Shown here: positions 1 to 8,161 of the stretch, one piece after another
Position numbering within the stretch: the first letter of the stretch is position 1
Layout of the letters: the number at the start of each line of letters is the position of its first letter
Assembly (NCBI RefSeq): GCF_002860865.1
Contig: NZ_PKIE01000001.1
Span: 744,001 to 808,000, forward strand
Source: Streptococcus mitis
GTDB taxonomy: Bacteria; Bacillota; Bacilli; Lactobacillales; Streptococcaceae
Reading direction: 5' to 3'
DNA length: 64,000 nucleotides
Made by a program: the position numbers and the translations under genes
Notes under the pieces: model-generated
What the model was told of the DNA's origin: nothing
What the model saw: only the letters and a program-made list of their open reading frames with translations
Databases searched by the model: none

Positions 1-1500
1 GCTTACCTCATCGTCTCTGGTTCATCCCTTAGTCAGCTAAGAAGCCGCCGTCAAGTTGTCCTCAACTACTTTGATGACATGGGCGTTGAAATCAGTGAGG
101 CAAGCCATGACACTCCTTATCTCTTTCAAGCTCTGCTCTACGGTCAAGACTTGCAAAAGAAAACACGAACCTGGACACACATGGTCACCAGTCGTGGATT
201 TGCGGAGCTCATGCCCTTCACCAACACATCCGCTGGTAACCGTATTGGTTGGTATATCGGACGAGTCGATAACTGGACAGGTCGCTGGGATAACATCGAA
301 AAAGCCATTAACGCTTCTAAAAACATTGTCCTCTTTAATGCGACTGTCGGTAATAAAGAAGACATTGCAGGAAAAATCACCAAGAACCCACACATCATCA
401 TTACAGGTGCCACAGGTCAAGGAAAGTCTTTCTTAGCACAGATTATTTTCTTATCTGTTGCTCTTCAAAACGTAAAGACACTCTACATTGACCCCAAACG
501 AGAACTGCGCCATCACTACCAAGAAATCATCAATAGTCCTGAGTTTGCCCGTCTCTATCCTGAACGCAAGAAACAAATTGAAGCCTTCAACTTTGTCACA
601 CTCGATAGCTCACTCACTTCCAACCACGGAGTGCTTGACCCTATTGTTGTTCTGGATAAAGAACAAGCCGTTGAGGTCGCTAAGAATATGCTGGAATTCT
701 TGCTCCAAGCGGTTGACAACGTCACCATGGATCAGAAGACAGCCATTACCGAAACCATCAACGACATTGTCGATAAGAGACAAGCAGGTCAAACCGTTGG
801 CTTTAAGCACGTTCTGGAAGCACTCAAAGACAGTGACAATGACCAAATCGCCTCAGTTGGTCGCTACCTCACTTCTATTGTGACCAATTCCATCTTGGAA
901 CTTGCCTTCTCTGATGGAACAACGCAAGGGCTCAATTATGAGTCACAAGTCACTGTACTTGAAGTTGCTAATCTGAAATTACCTAAGACAGACGCAACGA
1001 AGATTTCAGACCATGAACGAAACTCTATCGCTCTTATGTTTGCCCTTGGTGCTTTCTGTACCCACTTTGGAGAACGTGATGAAAGCGAAGATACCATTGA
1101 GTTCTTTGACGAAGCCTGGATTCTTATGAAGTCTGCCGAAGGTCAAGCCGTTATCAAGAATATGCGCCGTATCGGTCGCTCAAAAAACAACACCTTGGCA
1201 CTCATCACACAATCTGTCCATGATGCTGAAAATGATGATGACACAACGGGCTTTGGAACCATCTTTGCCTTCTACGAAAAATCAGAACAAGAAGATATTC
1301 TCAAACACGTCAATCTGGAACCAACCGAAAGCAACCTGGAATGGATTGACAACATGATTTCAGGGCAATGCCTCTACTATGATGTCTATGGCAATCTGAA
1401 CATGATTTCCATTCACAATATCTTTGAAGACATCGACATGCTTCTGAAACCAATGAAAGCAACGGTATCATCTAGCCTTGAAAATAAATATGCTAGTTAG
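1..1500 (+). CDS. VirB4/TraE-type conjugation ATPase, 5' end cut by window
   Basis: The reading frame is open from base 1, so the gene starts upstream and only the C-terminal ~500 residues are here. A Walker A motif GATGQGKS is encoded near 406-429 and a Walker B-like segment EFFDEAW near 1099-1120, followed by RRIGRSKNNTLALITQS, typical of the VirB4/TraE conjugation ATPases that energise type IV secretion at the membrane. The gene is followed after 14 bases by a polytopic membrane protein and then a wall hydrolase, the order found in Tn916/ICESt-type conjugation modules. Family membership is well supported; the exact element family is inferred. Confidence 0.88.
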   Translation, partial: AYLIVSGSSLSQLRSRRQVVLNYFDDMGVEISEASHDTPYLFQALLYGQDLQKKTRTWTHMVTSRGFAELMPFTNTSAGNRIGWYIGRVDNWTGRWDNIEKAINASKNIVLFNATVGNKEDIAGKITKNPHIIITGATGQGKSFLAQIIFLSVALQNVKTLYIDPKRELRHHYQEIINSPEFARLYPERKKQIEAFNFVTLDSSLTSNHGVLDPIVVLDKEQAVEVAKNMLEFLLQAVDNVTMDQKTAITETINDIVDKRQAGQTVGFKHVLEALKDSDNDQIASVGRYLTSIVTNSILELAFSDGTTQGLNYESQVTVLEVANLKLPKTDATKISDHERNSIALMFALGAFCTHFGERDESEDTIEFFDEAWILMKSAEGQAVIKNMRRIGRSKNNTLALITQSVHDAENDDDTTGFGTIFAFYEKSEQEDILKHVNLEPTESNLEWIDNMISGQCLYYDVYGNLNMISIHNIFEDIDMLLKPMKATVSSSLENKYAS

Positions 1501-1514
1501 AAAGGAGGGCTCAC

Positions 1515-3425
1515 ATGCAAGAAGCCTTTGAGAAACTAAAAGGCGTGGACATCTTCGCCTTAAAATCGTATCTGGAAAAGACATCAAAAATTGAGACCTC
1601 CATTATCGTGGCAATGAATGAGATTTTCGTCAATCTCTTTTTCTTTCTCCTCAATCTGGTGGTCGGATTCTTCTCCCTCATGATTCGTATCATGGAGAAC
1701 ATTGACCTCTACGACTCTTACAAAACCTATGTCTATAACGCTGCTAAATCCATCTGGCAGGGACTAACAGGTTCAACTTCTGGCGGATTATCAAGTGGTT
1801 CCCTAGTTTCCATGCTTCTGACCATCGGAGCCTTTTACCTCTTCTACCAGTATTTCTTTTCTCGTGGAAACTTCATGCGAAAAGTCCTTCATGTGCTTCT
1901 CGTCGCCTTGCTAGGCTTTGGGTACTTCGGAACTGTCGCTTCCACTTCTGGCGGTCTCTACATTCTTGATACGGTTGATAATCTTGCGGCCACTGTCACC
2001 TCTAAGATTTCCAATATCTCTGTCTCCTATGGCGAGGATAAGTCAATCAAAGTTGGAAAGTCTATGGCTGATAGCTATATCGCACAAACTTCCTACACTG
2101 CCTATGTCTTTGTCAACACGGGACAAGAAAATGGAAAGTATGTCAATAGCCAAACAGGTGAAGAGGAGGCCTTCGAGGATTCTAAAGTCTTGGGAAGCGT
2201 TGATGACTCTGGAAAATTTGTAGCGGTCAAAAACAAAGATAGGAAAGACTATCTGGATAAACTTGGTGACAAGGCTGATGACGGGAAGGAAAAGAACCGC
2301 TGGGTATCAGCTGTTTGGGATTACCTTTTCATCAAGACCTTCTACGTCATCTTCAAAATTATTGAAGCTATTGTCATTGCGGTTCCTATTATCCTGGTAC
2401 AGCTTCTGAATCTGATTGCCCAGCTCTTAGTCTTAGTCATGATTCTCTTGTTCCCTATTGCACTTCTCATTTCCTTTGTCCCAGCCATGCAAGATATCAT
2501 CTTTGGGATTTTCAAGGTCATGTTTGGTGGTCTCGTTTTCCCGACGATTACGACACTCATCACACTCATCATCTTCTACATCGAAAAAGTCATTGAGACG
2601 CTGATTACTTCTGGCTTTGATGGGGTCATTGAAAGCTTCCCATCTTTAGGAACATTCGCCCTCCTCTTCAAGCTTATTCTATCAGTCGTTGCTAAAGCTG
2701 CCGTCTATTATTTCCTTTGGATTTATAAAGGGGAACTCATTGAATTCATCATGGGCTCACGGGCACGCATCAAGATGGAGGACATTGGAAACCAAGTGGA
2801 AAATAAAGTTAGTCAGGGTAAAGACCTTATCCAACAGATGCCGTCACGTAGCTTTGAGGCTGCGCAACACCTGGGTAATTTTGCCATGGCTGGTACTGGT
2901 TTTGTAGCTGGAAGTGCTATGAACGCTTCTTCTCACATCAAAGAAGTTGGCAACTTCTTTAGACAGTCAAAACCAAGTGAGCCAGCTGAGGAACCAAACA
3001 TTCCAACAGACCAGCCTACTGAGCAACCTGCTCCAACACCTGACCAACTGCCACCAACATCATCTGAACCAAATCTTCCAAAGCAGGATATTCCAACAGA
3101 TAATCCTGCCCAAGAGAAAACACCAGCTCCTGAAGCTATCCTTACTCAACCAACAACTCCTCCATCACCTGAAATGGAATTCCAGGAACTCAAGGAACAA
3201 TGGGTATCTCCACGTAAACGACGGAAAATGGAACGCTTAGAAAGAGAACTTAGCACCTATGATGATGCAGGTGCCATGTATCAAGCCCAAGGCTCAAACG
3301 CCTTTACCCGAAGCTTCCGTAAAACTATGACCAGGGACGACAAAATCAAAGCCAATATCGAGCGTAAGAACCGTCTCACTCAAGAACTCAACAGATTGCG
3401 AGGTGAACAAAATGGACACTATTAG
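1515..3425 (+). CDS. Polytopic conjugation membrane protein (VirB6/TrbL-like, Tn916 Orf15-like)
   Basis: The 636-residue product has several hydrophobic segments: residues ~35-55 (FFFLLNLVVGFF), ~95-145, ~255-320 and ~330-410. A cytoplasmic-looking tail follows with a Pro/Thr/Glu-rich linker at ~490-560 and a basic, charged C-terminus. This matches the large multi-spanning channel component of Gram-positive conjugation systems. A strong ribosome site AAGGAGGG lies 5 bases before the ATG, right after the stop of the ATPase gene, so the two are one operon. The role in the mating channel is inferred from topology and position. Confidence 0.8.
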   Translation: MQEAFEKLKGVDIFALKSYLEKTSKIETSIIVAMNEIFVNLFFFLLNLVVGFFSLMIRIMENIDLYDSYKTYVYNAAKSIWQGLTGSTSGGLSSGSLVSMLLTIGAFYLFYQYFFSRGNFMRKVLHVLLVALLGFGYFGTVASTSGGLYILDTVDNLAATVTSKISNISVSYGEDKSIKVGKSMADSYIAQTSYTAYVFVNTGQENGKYVNSQTGEEEAFEDSKVLGSVDDSGKFVAVKNKDRKDYLDKLGDKADDGKEKNRWVSAVWDYLFIKTFYVIFKIIEAIVIAVPIILVQLLNLIAQLLVLVMILLFPIALLISFVPAMQDIIFGIFKVMFGGLVFPTITTLITLIIFYIEKVIETLITSGFDGVIESFPSLGTFALLFKLILSVVAKAAVYYFLWIYKGELIEFIMGSRARIKMEDIGNQVENKVSQGKDLIQQMPSRSFEAAQHLGNFAMAGTGFVAGSAMNASSHIKEVGNFFRQSKPSEPAEEPNIPTDQPTEQPAPTPDQLPPTSSEPNLPKQDIPTDNPAQEKTPAPEAILTQPTTPPSPEMEFQELKEQWVSPRKRRKMERLERELSTYDDAGAMYQAQGSNAFTRSFRKTMTRDDKIKANIERKNRLTQELNRLRGEQNGHY

Positions 3426-3639
3426 GATATATACGAGAAGTCAGATTCAACCTGTCCTTGAAAAGTACATTTACCAAGCCTGTGAAAATGACCTAAAGGC
3501 TATCAAGGTAACTATCCTTTATCCCGTCAATGACCAAGAAGCCAAACGGATTATCGAACTCTGCCGTGCTATTCCAGCCGTCCTAGATGCCAAATGGCTC
3601 TTTGGAACAGTTATCTTCAAAGTCTATCTCAAACACTAA
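3412..3639 (+). CDS. Small conserved conjugation-module protein, unknown function
   Basis: The 75-residue product begins MDTIRIYTRSQIQPVLEKY. The ATG at 3412 overlaps the end of the preceding gene and has AGGTGA just upstream; an in-frame GTG at 3403 is possible but has no room for a ribosome site. No signal peptide, membrane segment or catalytic motif is visible; the protein looks like a small alpha/beta cytoplasmic protein. It is translationally coupled to the membrane protein gene and precedes the wall hydrolase gene, so it is probably part of the transfer operon. I do not recognise a defined family. Confidence 0.65.
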   Translation: MDTIRIYTRSQIQPVLEKYIYQACENDLKAIKVTILYPVNDQEAKRIIELCRAIPAVLDAKWLFGTVIFKVYLKH

Positions 3640-3657
3640 AGGAGATGATAGGGACAC

Positions 3658-4770
3658 ATGAAAAAACTATTCAAACTGAGTCTTCTCTCTTCGCTTCTGT
3701 TGCCCCTATTACTTGTCATCATTTGTGCAGCTGCGATTGCTGGTGACTCGTCCAACACATCAAGTAATGGTAGCTCAACTGGGAAGCGAACGACACTAAC
3801 AGCTAAAGAGGTGGCTCAAAAAGCGTCAATCACAGAAGAACGGGCAGAGGATGTCATCAAAATCCTCAATTACCAGCTATCCAAAGAAGGATTTACTCTG
3901 GCTGGCTCTACTGGTAGTTTAGCCGTTGCAGAACGTGAGTCAGGCTTTGACCCCAAAGCTATCAACACTGGCGGTGGGGTAGCTGGTTACTTCCAATGGT
4001 CAGGTTGGTCTAATACCGTCAATGGTGACCGTTGGGCACAAGCTTCTAGTCGAACACTGGATGCAGATGTTGAACTCCAACTCATGTCAACCGAGTTAAA
4101 CGGTGCCTACAAGAAAGTCAAAACTGAGATGCAAAAAGCTACTGACCCTGGAGATGCTGCTTTGTATTGGTCAGAACATTATGAAGGTGTTGCACTCTCA
4201 GACGGTCAGACCAAGGCTGAGAAGCTCCAAACGGACGCTGACAAGTGGTTTAAGGTGTTTGATGGAACAATCACCTCAGACTCCTCTGTTGCTTTCTCAG
4301 GCGATACAGGGCTTGCTACTGGTACTCTAACTTCTACCTTTGACTTGCCACCAGAATACCTTGGAAAACTCAAATACGGGGTTCCTAGTGAGAACACTGT
4401 CACGACTCAAGGAAACAATACCTATCCTGCTGGACAATGTACCTGGTATGTTTGTAATAGACTGATTGAGACAGGCATCTGTACCAACTCGGCCATTTAT
4501 AACTACAATGGTAACGGGCAAGATTGGGTGGCTAGCCTTGTCTCTCGTGGCTGGAAACAAGTATCAGAACCACAAGTTGGCGCTGTCATGTCCGTTCAAG
4601 GTGGATATGGAGGCACCTATGCAGAATACGGTCACGTCGCATTTGTGGAAGCCGTCAACCAAGACGGAACCTTCCTCATCTCAGAGTGTAATGTCAGTGG
4701 TGTTCAAAACAAACCACACTATGCCGTTCTCAGCAACCAAAGCTATTACAGCTTTGCGGTTGCACAATAA
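3658..4770 (+). CDS. Conjugation-associated cell-wall hydrolase: lysozyme-like domain plus CHAP
   Basis: The 370-residue secreted or anchored protein has an N-terminal hydrophobic segment (residues ~8-29) and a Ser/Asn-rich linker. A phage-tail-lysozyme-like domain follows at ~45-200 (AERESGFDPKA, GVAGYFQWSGW). The C-terminal CHAP amidase/peptidase domain at ~255-370 shows the Cys in GQCTWYV and the His in YGHVAFVEA. Such two-domain enzymes (Tn916 Orf14 / VirB1 role) open peptidoglycan locally for the mating channel. It is the last gene before a terminator at 4890 and co-directional with the transfer genes. Confidence 0.87.
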   Translation: MKKLFKLSLLSSLLLPLLLVIICAAAIAGDSSNTSSNGSSTGKRTTLTAKEVAQKASITEERAEDVIKILNYQLSKEGFTLAGSTGSLAVAERESGFDPKAINTGGGVAGYFQWSGWSNTVNGDRWAQASSRTLDADVELQLMSTELNGAYKKVKTEMQKATDPGDAALYWSEHYEGVALSDGQTKAEKLQTDADKWFKVFDGTITSDSSVAFSGDTGLATGTLTSTFDLPPEYLGKLKYGVPSENTVTTQGNNTYPAGQCTWYVCNRLIETGICTNSAIYNYNGNGQDWVASLVSRGWKQVSEPQVGAVMSVQGGYGGTYAEYGHVAFVEAVNQDGTFLISECNVSGVQNKPHYAVLSNQSYYSFAVAQ

Positions 4771-4772
4771 GA

Positions 4773-4808
4773 TTTACGAATTTTTACGATTCTTTATAGT
4801 TTTTACGA
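4773..4808 (+). repeat. Three TTTACGA repeats upstream of xis
   Basis: The heptamer TTTACGA occurs at 4773, 4783 and 4802, i.e. at 10- and 19-base intervals, roughly one and two helical turns. The array lies just after the wall hydrolase stop codon. It could be an operator or a recombinase/excisionase accessory site; nothing in the sequence decides this. Confidence 0.4.
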
Positions 4809-4889
4809 TTATGATTTAAGATTTGTTTAGGGTGACTCAGCTATACTGTATTCATCCTAAATAACTTTTCTTTTTCATAATCTCCTTGG

Positions 4890-4920
4890 AAGCAAGCTCA
4901 GAAATGGGCTTGTTTTCGTT
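4890..4920 (+). terminator. Intrinsic terminator of the conjugation operon
   Basis: A ~10-bp stem (4890-4899 with 4906-4915, including G-U pairs) is followed by a T-rich run. It lies between the wall hydrolase gene and xis and probably ends the transfer operon. Confidence 0.65.
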
Positions 4921-4946
4921 TTATCAAAAATAACGGAGGAAAACAC

Positions 4947-5144
4947 ATGAAAAAAGAAATTCCATTCTGGGAAAAATCAAACCTAACTGTTGAGGAAGCT
5001 GCCTCATATTTCAGTATCGGAGTCAATAAACTTCGTGAAATCAGCAATGAAGATGATTGTGATTTCGTCCTCTGGTGTGGCAGCAAACGACTAATCAAAC
5101 GAGCAAAATTTGAGAAATTCCTAGAAAACCAATATTCAATTTAA
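4947..5144 (+). CDS. xis: Excisionase (Tn916 Xis-like)
   Basis: The 65-residue basic protein begins MKKEIPFWEKSNLTVEEAAS and contains a winged-helix core (YFSIGVNKLREI) and a basic C-terminal segment (SKRLIKRAKFEKFL). Length, pattern and position directly upstream of int match Tn916 Xis (67 residues), a DNA-bending factor needed for excision with the integrase. The start ATG is preceded by AACGGAGGAAAAC, a good ribosome site. A strong hairpin with a T-run separates it from int. Confidence 0.88.
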   Translation: MKKEIPFWEKSNLTVEEAASYFSIGVNKLREISNEDDCDFVLWCGSKRLIKRAKFEKFLENQYSI

Positions 5145-5154
5145 TAATCACTCA

Positions 5155-5195
5155 GAGGGCATAGGCTAATCAAATAGCTTATGCCCTCTTTTTTT
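5155..5195 (+). terminator. Strong hairpin/terminator between xis and int
   Basis: Perfect or nearly perfect 14-bp arms (5155-5168 and 5175-5188) surround a 6-base loop and are followed by TTTTTTT. The int ribosome site (GGAGG) comes directly after the T-run, so int expression from xis transcripts would need readthrough. Confidence 0.85.
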
Positions 5196-5208
5196 ATGGA
5201 GGAAATCT

Positions 5209-6459
5209 ATGATAAACAAAAAACGGAAAGACAATAAAAATCGCATCCTCAAAGACGGAGAATATCAACGTCCAAATGGTAGTTACGAATACCGCTGGCG
5301 TGATAAGCGAAGAAAGATGAATAGCATCTATGCCAAGTCATTAGTTGAGTTACGAGAAAAAGAAAAGCAAATTATAAAAGATTCTCTCAACGGATTGAAC
5401 GTTACCAAAAAAGTTTCTGTGGATGACTTGTACCAGAAGTGGAAACTCTTGAAACGAGGTCTCAAGGATAATACCTTCAAAAACTATCAGTACCTATACG
5501 AATATTTCGTATCTGGTCAATTAGGAAATGTCATCATCACTAATCTCAAGAAAAGCGATGTTCGCTCCTTCTATAATTACTTAGCCGAAGAACGGAACGT
5601 TAAGGTAAGCACCATTGACAGCATCCATACCGTACTCCATCAAGTTCTTCAAGTTGCTGTCGATGATGAATATATTTTCAACAATCCCTCAGACAATGCC
5701 TTGAAGGAGCTAAAGCAGTCTCGTACTTCTGGGAAAAAAGGACACAGGGCTTTGACGCTCAAGGAACAACAACTTTTCGAAAATTTTCTAGAGAATACGA
5801 GCCGTTATAAAGGTTGGTACCCAGTATTTATTACCATGTTATGGACTGGACTTCGAGTTGGTGAAGTAACTGGTTTACGTTGGGAAGACATTGATTTTGA
5901 AAGCAACACTATTAGTGTCAATCATACCCTTGTTTATTATGATACAAGAACGAATCGTGGTGTCACTTTTACAATCAACAGTCCAAAGACCAAGGCAGGG
6001 GAGCGTACTGTTCCACTACTTCCTAGAGTTAAGGAGGCACTGATTTTAGAAAAGAAACGTCAAGGAGAACTTGAAATCGTCTGCAAAAGTAAAATTGACG
6101 GCTACACCAATTTCATCTTTCTCAATCGTTTTGGTAATGTCTTCCACCAAGGAACACTCAATAAAGCACTGAAACGAATTATTCGTGATTGCAATTTTGC
6201 TGTTCTTGATGGTAAAATACAAAGTGAGGTAACACTTCCGAATTTCAGCAACCACTCTCTCCGTCATACCTTCACTACCCGTATGGTAGAAGCTGGAACC
6301 AATTTGAAGGCGATGCAAGAAATTCTTGGACACTCTGATATTTCAACCACTATGAATATCTACGCCGAAGCTACAAAAGAACTCAAAGAAAAAGAGATGG
6401 AAAAGTTCGGAGAAAACCTTCAAAATAGCCTATCAAACCTTGAAGAAACTTACCAATAA
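5209..6459 (+). CDS. int: Tyrosine recombinase, Tn916-family integrase
   Basis: The 416-residue protein has the Tn916/lambda-Int layout: an N-terminal arm-binding domain (residues ~1-60), a SAM-like core-binding domain (~65-165) and a C-terminal catalytic domain. The catalytic residues are visible: Arg in WTGLRVGE, His-x-x-Arg in HSLRHTF, His in LGHSDIS, and the nucleophile Tyr in MNIYAEA. It catalyses integration and excision of the element. The last codons overlap the first of four TTACCA repeats, and convergent chromosomal genes follow, so this is the right end of the element. Confidence 0.94.
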   Translation: MINKKRKDNKNRILKDGEYQRPNGSYEYRWRDKRRKMNSIYAKSLVELREKEKQIIKDSLNGLNVTKKVSVDDLYQKWKLLKRGLKDNTFKNYQYLYEYFVSGQLGNVIITNLKKSDVRSFYNYLAEERNVKVSTIDSIHTVLHQVLQVAVDDEYIFNNPSDNALKELKQSRTSGKKGHRALTLKEQQLFENFLENTSRYKGWYPVFITMLWTGLRVGEVTGLRWEDIDFESNTISVNHTLVYYDTRTNRGVTFTINSPKTKAGERTVPLLPRVKEALILEKKRQGELEIVCKSKIDGYTNFIFLNRFGNVFHQGTLNKALKRIIRDCNFAVLDGKIQSEVTLPNFSNHSLRHTFTTRMVEAGTNLKAMQEILGHSDISTTMNIYAEATKELKEKEMEKFGENLQNSLSNLEETYQ

Positions 6460-6493
6460 CTTACCAAAGATTTACCACTGATTTACCAATTTT
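6450..6493 (+). repeat. Four phased 11-bp direct repeats (TTACCA), probable integrase arm sites
   Basis: TTACCA occurs at 6450, 6461, 6472 and 6483, exactly 11 bases apart. The first copy overlaps the int stop codon. Tn916-type integrases bind short direct repeats (DR2) near the element ends with their N-terminal domain, so these are probable arm-type sites on the right end. Confidence 0.75.
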
Positions 6494-6501
6494 GTGCAAA
6501 G

Positions 6502-6601
6502 TTAGGGGAAAATATGAAACCTAGCAAAGTTTCTAAACCTTGGTATAATGGGCTTTAGAGACTTGCGTGAAATAACGTAGAACCAGGTTTCTTTTCCCTA
6601 C
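6502..6601. other. Inverted repeat at the ICE right end, candidate core attachment region
   Basis: An imperfect inverted repeat pairs 6502-6523 (TTAGGGGAAAATATGAAACC...) with 6583-6601 (CCAGGTTTCTTTTCCCTAC). A smaller inverted repeat GAAAC...GTTTC lies at 6516-6533. The position between the arm repeats and the chromosomal transporter genes suggests the attachment core is here or just beyond. The exact junction cannot be fixed without the left end. Confidence 0.4.
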
Positions 6602-6647
6602 AATGAAATAATACTCTTATCCTCTGGTACTTGCCAGAGGATTTTTT
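6544..6647 (+). ncRNA. Candidate ~90-nt small RNA at ICE boundary
   Basis: An extended -10 (TGGTATAAT, hexamer 6544-6549) would start transcription near 6556. An intrinsic terminator follows at 6620-6647: arms TCCTCTGG / CCAGAGGA with a 6-base loop, then TTTTTT. No plausible ORF lies between. The terminator alone may simply serve int; a discrete RNA is inference. The -35 region is weak. Confidence 0.4.
6620..6647 (+). terminator. Intrinsic terminator after int
   Basis: An 8-bp perfect stem (6620-6627 with 6634-6641), loop TACTTG and six T residues. It faces the convergent transporter operon. Confidence 0.85.
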
Positions 6648-6650
6648 GAT

Positions 6651-6683
6651 GCAAAAAGAGACTGAGTAAAAACTCAATCTCTA
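6651..6683 (-). terminator. Terminator of the amino-acid transporter operon
   Basis: On the minus strand the end of the binding-protein gene forms AGAGATTGAGT-TTTT-ACTCAGTCTCT followed by TTTTT. The stem begins inside the last codons of the gene. Confidence 0.8.
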
Positions 6684-7513
6684 CTTTTCACTTCTTTGGT
6701 TGCTACATCTTCTCCAAACCATTTATGGCTAATCTCTTGGAACTTTCCTTCTTGGTATAGTTCAATAAAGGCTTGGTTTAAAGCTTGTAGTAATCTTTTG
6801 TCAGCTGGTCTAACTCCGACTGCAAAAGATTCACTTTCAAATCCAGCTGAAAAGACATTATAGTCATTTAATATCCCTTCAGACTGAAGATAGTAATTAG
6901 CATACACTCGGTCAATCAACAAGGCATCAATTCGATCATTCTTCAAATCAATCAAGGCTTCATTGAAACTCTGATATTGATTAGCCTTCTGGTCTTTGAC
7001 ACGATTTTTCAGTAAATCTGGCTGGGCTTCAAAGTCTAAATAACCAGAGGAACCGGCTTGGGCTCCCAAGGTCTTATCCTTCATATCCTCTACTGAACGA
7101 ATTTGCTGACTTTTCTTCGCAACCAGAACTTGCTGATTTTCCATATATGGAATGCTAAAGGCAACCTTTTCTCGACGTTCATCAGTGGCAGAATAGCCAT
7201 TCCAGATGGCATCAATAGTTCCATTTTGCAGTTCTGTCTCCTTCATATCCCAGTCAATTGGCTGAAATTGAACTTTAAAACCTAATTTTTCAGAGACAGC
7301 TTGTGCTAAGTCAATATCAAAGCCTGTATATTGGCCATTCTTTTCTTCAAATCCCATGGGTACAAAGGTATTGTCAAAACCAATGGTTATACTGCCTTGC
7401 TCTTGATACTTATTCCAGTTATCTTGCTTGGGATCACTAGACTTCTGAGTACAAGCTGTTAAAAAGAGAGTCAGGAAAGAAACCAATACTAAAACAATTT
7501 TCTTATTAGTCAT
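6674..7513 (-). CDS. Amino-acid ABC transporter substrate-binding lipoprotein (AatB-like)
   Basis: The 279-residue protein has a lipoprotein signal (hydrophobic residues ~6-18, lipobox LTAC) and a family-3 solute-binding fold (SITIGFDNTFVPMGF, GFDIDLAQAV, DWDMKETEL, DAIWNGYSATDERREKV). It would bind a polar amino acid outside the membrane and deliver it to the permease. The ATG at 7513 follows AGGAGG; the upstream in-frame GTG overlaps that site and is less likely. The gene order permease-ATPase-binding protein matches pneumococcal aat genes; the substrate cannot be read from sequence. Confidence 0.88.
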   Translation of the reverse strand: MTNKKIVLVLVSFLTLFLTACTQKSSDPKQDNWNKYQEQGSITIGFDNTFVPMGFEEKNGQYTGFDIDLAQAVSEKLGFKVQFQPIDWDMKETELQNGTIDAIWNGYSATDERREKVAFSIPYMENQQVLVAKKSQQIRSVEDMKDKTLGAQAGSSGYLDFEAQPDLLKNRVKDQKANQYQSFNEALIDLKNDRIDALLIDRVYANYYLQSEGILNDYNVFSAGFESESFAVGVRPADKRLLQALNQAFIELYQEGKFQEISHKWFGEDVATKEVKSRD

Positions 7514-7522
7514 TGGCACCTC

Positions 7523-8152
7523 CTACTTGGGTTCAACCTTGAGAATCTGATCTGCGATATTTTCAGCGAATTGTAAATCGTGGGTAACCACAATCTGCGT
7601 CATCCCAAGTTCCCTATTTTGTAAGATCAATTTTTCCACTTCCAAGCGCAATTCTGGATCTAGAGCAGAAGTTGGTTCATCGTAGCCAATGATTTCTGGG
7701 TCAATCATCATAGCACGCGCCAAGGCCACACGTTGCTTTTGCCCACCTGATAATGAGAATGGATAGGCATCTGCGTGCCCTGCCAGTCCCAATTGCTCCA
7801 AGAGACCTCGCGCCTTCTGCTCAGCCTCATCCTGCTTCATTCCCATTGTTTTCACAGGAGATAAGGTCAAATTGTCTAGAACTGATAAATGAGGGAAAAG
7901 TTGAAAATCTTGGAATACAAATCCCAGTAAATTGCGCTTCTCCAATTCATCCAGTTCTAAATGTTCTCCATTATAAAAGATTTGCCCTGAATCAATGGTT
8001 TCAAGACCCGCAAGCATACGTAAGAGAGTTGTCTTACCTCCACCAGAAGGCCCAACGATAGCTAGGATTTGCTTTTCAGGAATTTTTAGATTGAAATTGG
8101 ACAAAATTTGCTTTTCACCAAATCCTTTATTGATATTTCGTAATTCTAACAT
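7523..8152 (-). CDS. Polar amino-acid ABC transporter ATPase
   Basis: The 209-residue protein shows the full ABC set: Walker A GPSGGGKTT (~35-43), Q-loop FQDF, signature LSGGQKQRVALARA (~135), Walker B IIGYDEPTSALD and H-loop VTHDLQFA. The first Walker B position is Y in YDEP rather than an aliphatic residue, a conservative oddity. It powers the neighbouring permease. It lies 9 bases after the permease gene and 9 bases before the lipoprotein gene, one operon. Confidence 0.92.
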   Translation of the reverse strand: MLELRNINKGFGEKQILSNFNLKIPEKQILAIVGPSGGGKTTLLRMLAGLETIDSGQIFYNGEHLELDELEKRNLLGFVFQDFQLFPHLSVLDNLTLSPVKTMGMKQDEAEQKARGLLEQLGLAGHADAYPFSLSGGQKQRVALARAMMIDPEIIGYDEPTSALDPELRLEVEKLILQNRELGMTQIVVTHDLQFAENIADQILKVEPK

Positions 8153-8161
8153 GGCAGCCTC

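Noticed and set aside
1..6459. Decayed prophage rather than ICE
   Set aside because: VirB4-type ATPase, VirB6-like channel protein and CHAP hydrolase are conjugation genes; no capsid, tail or terminase genes are seen.
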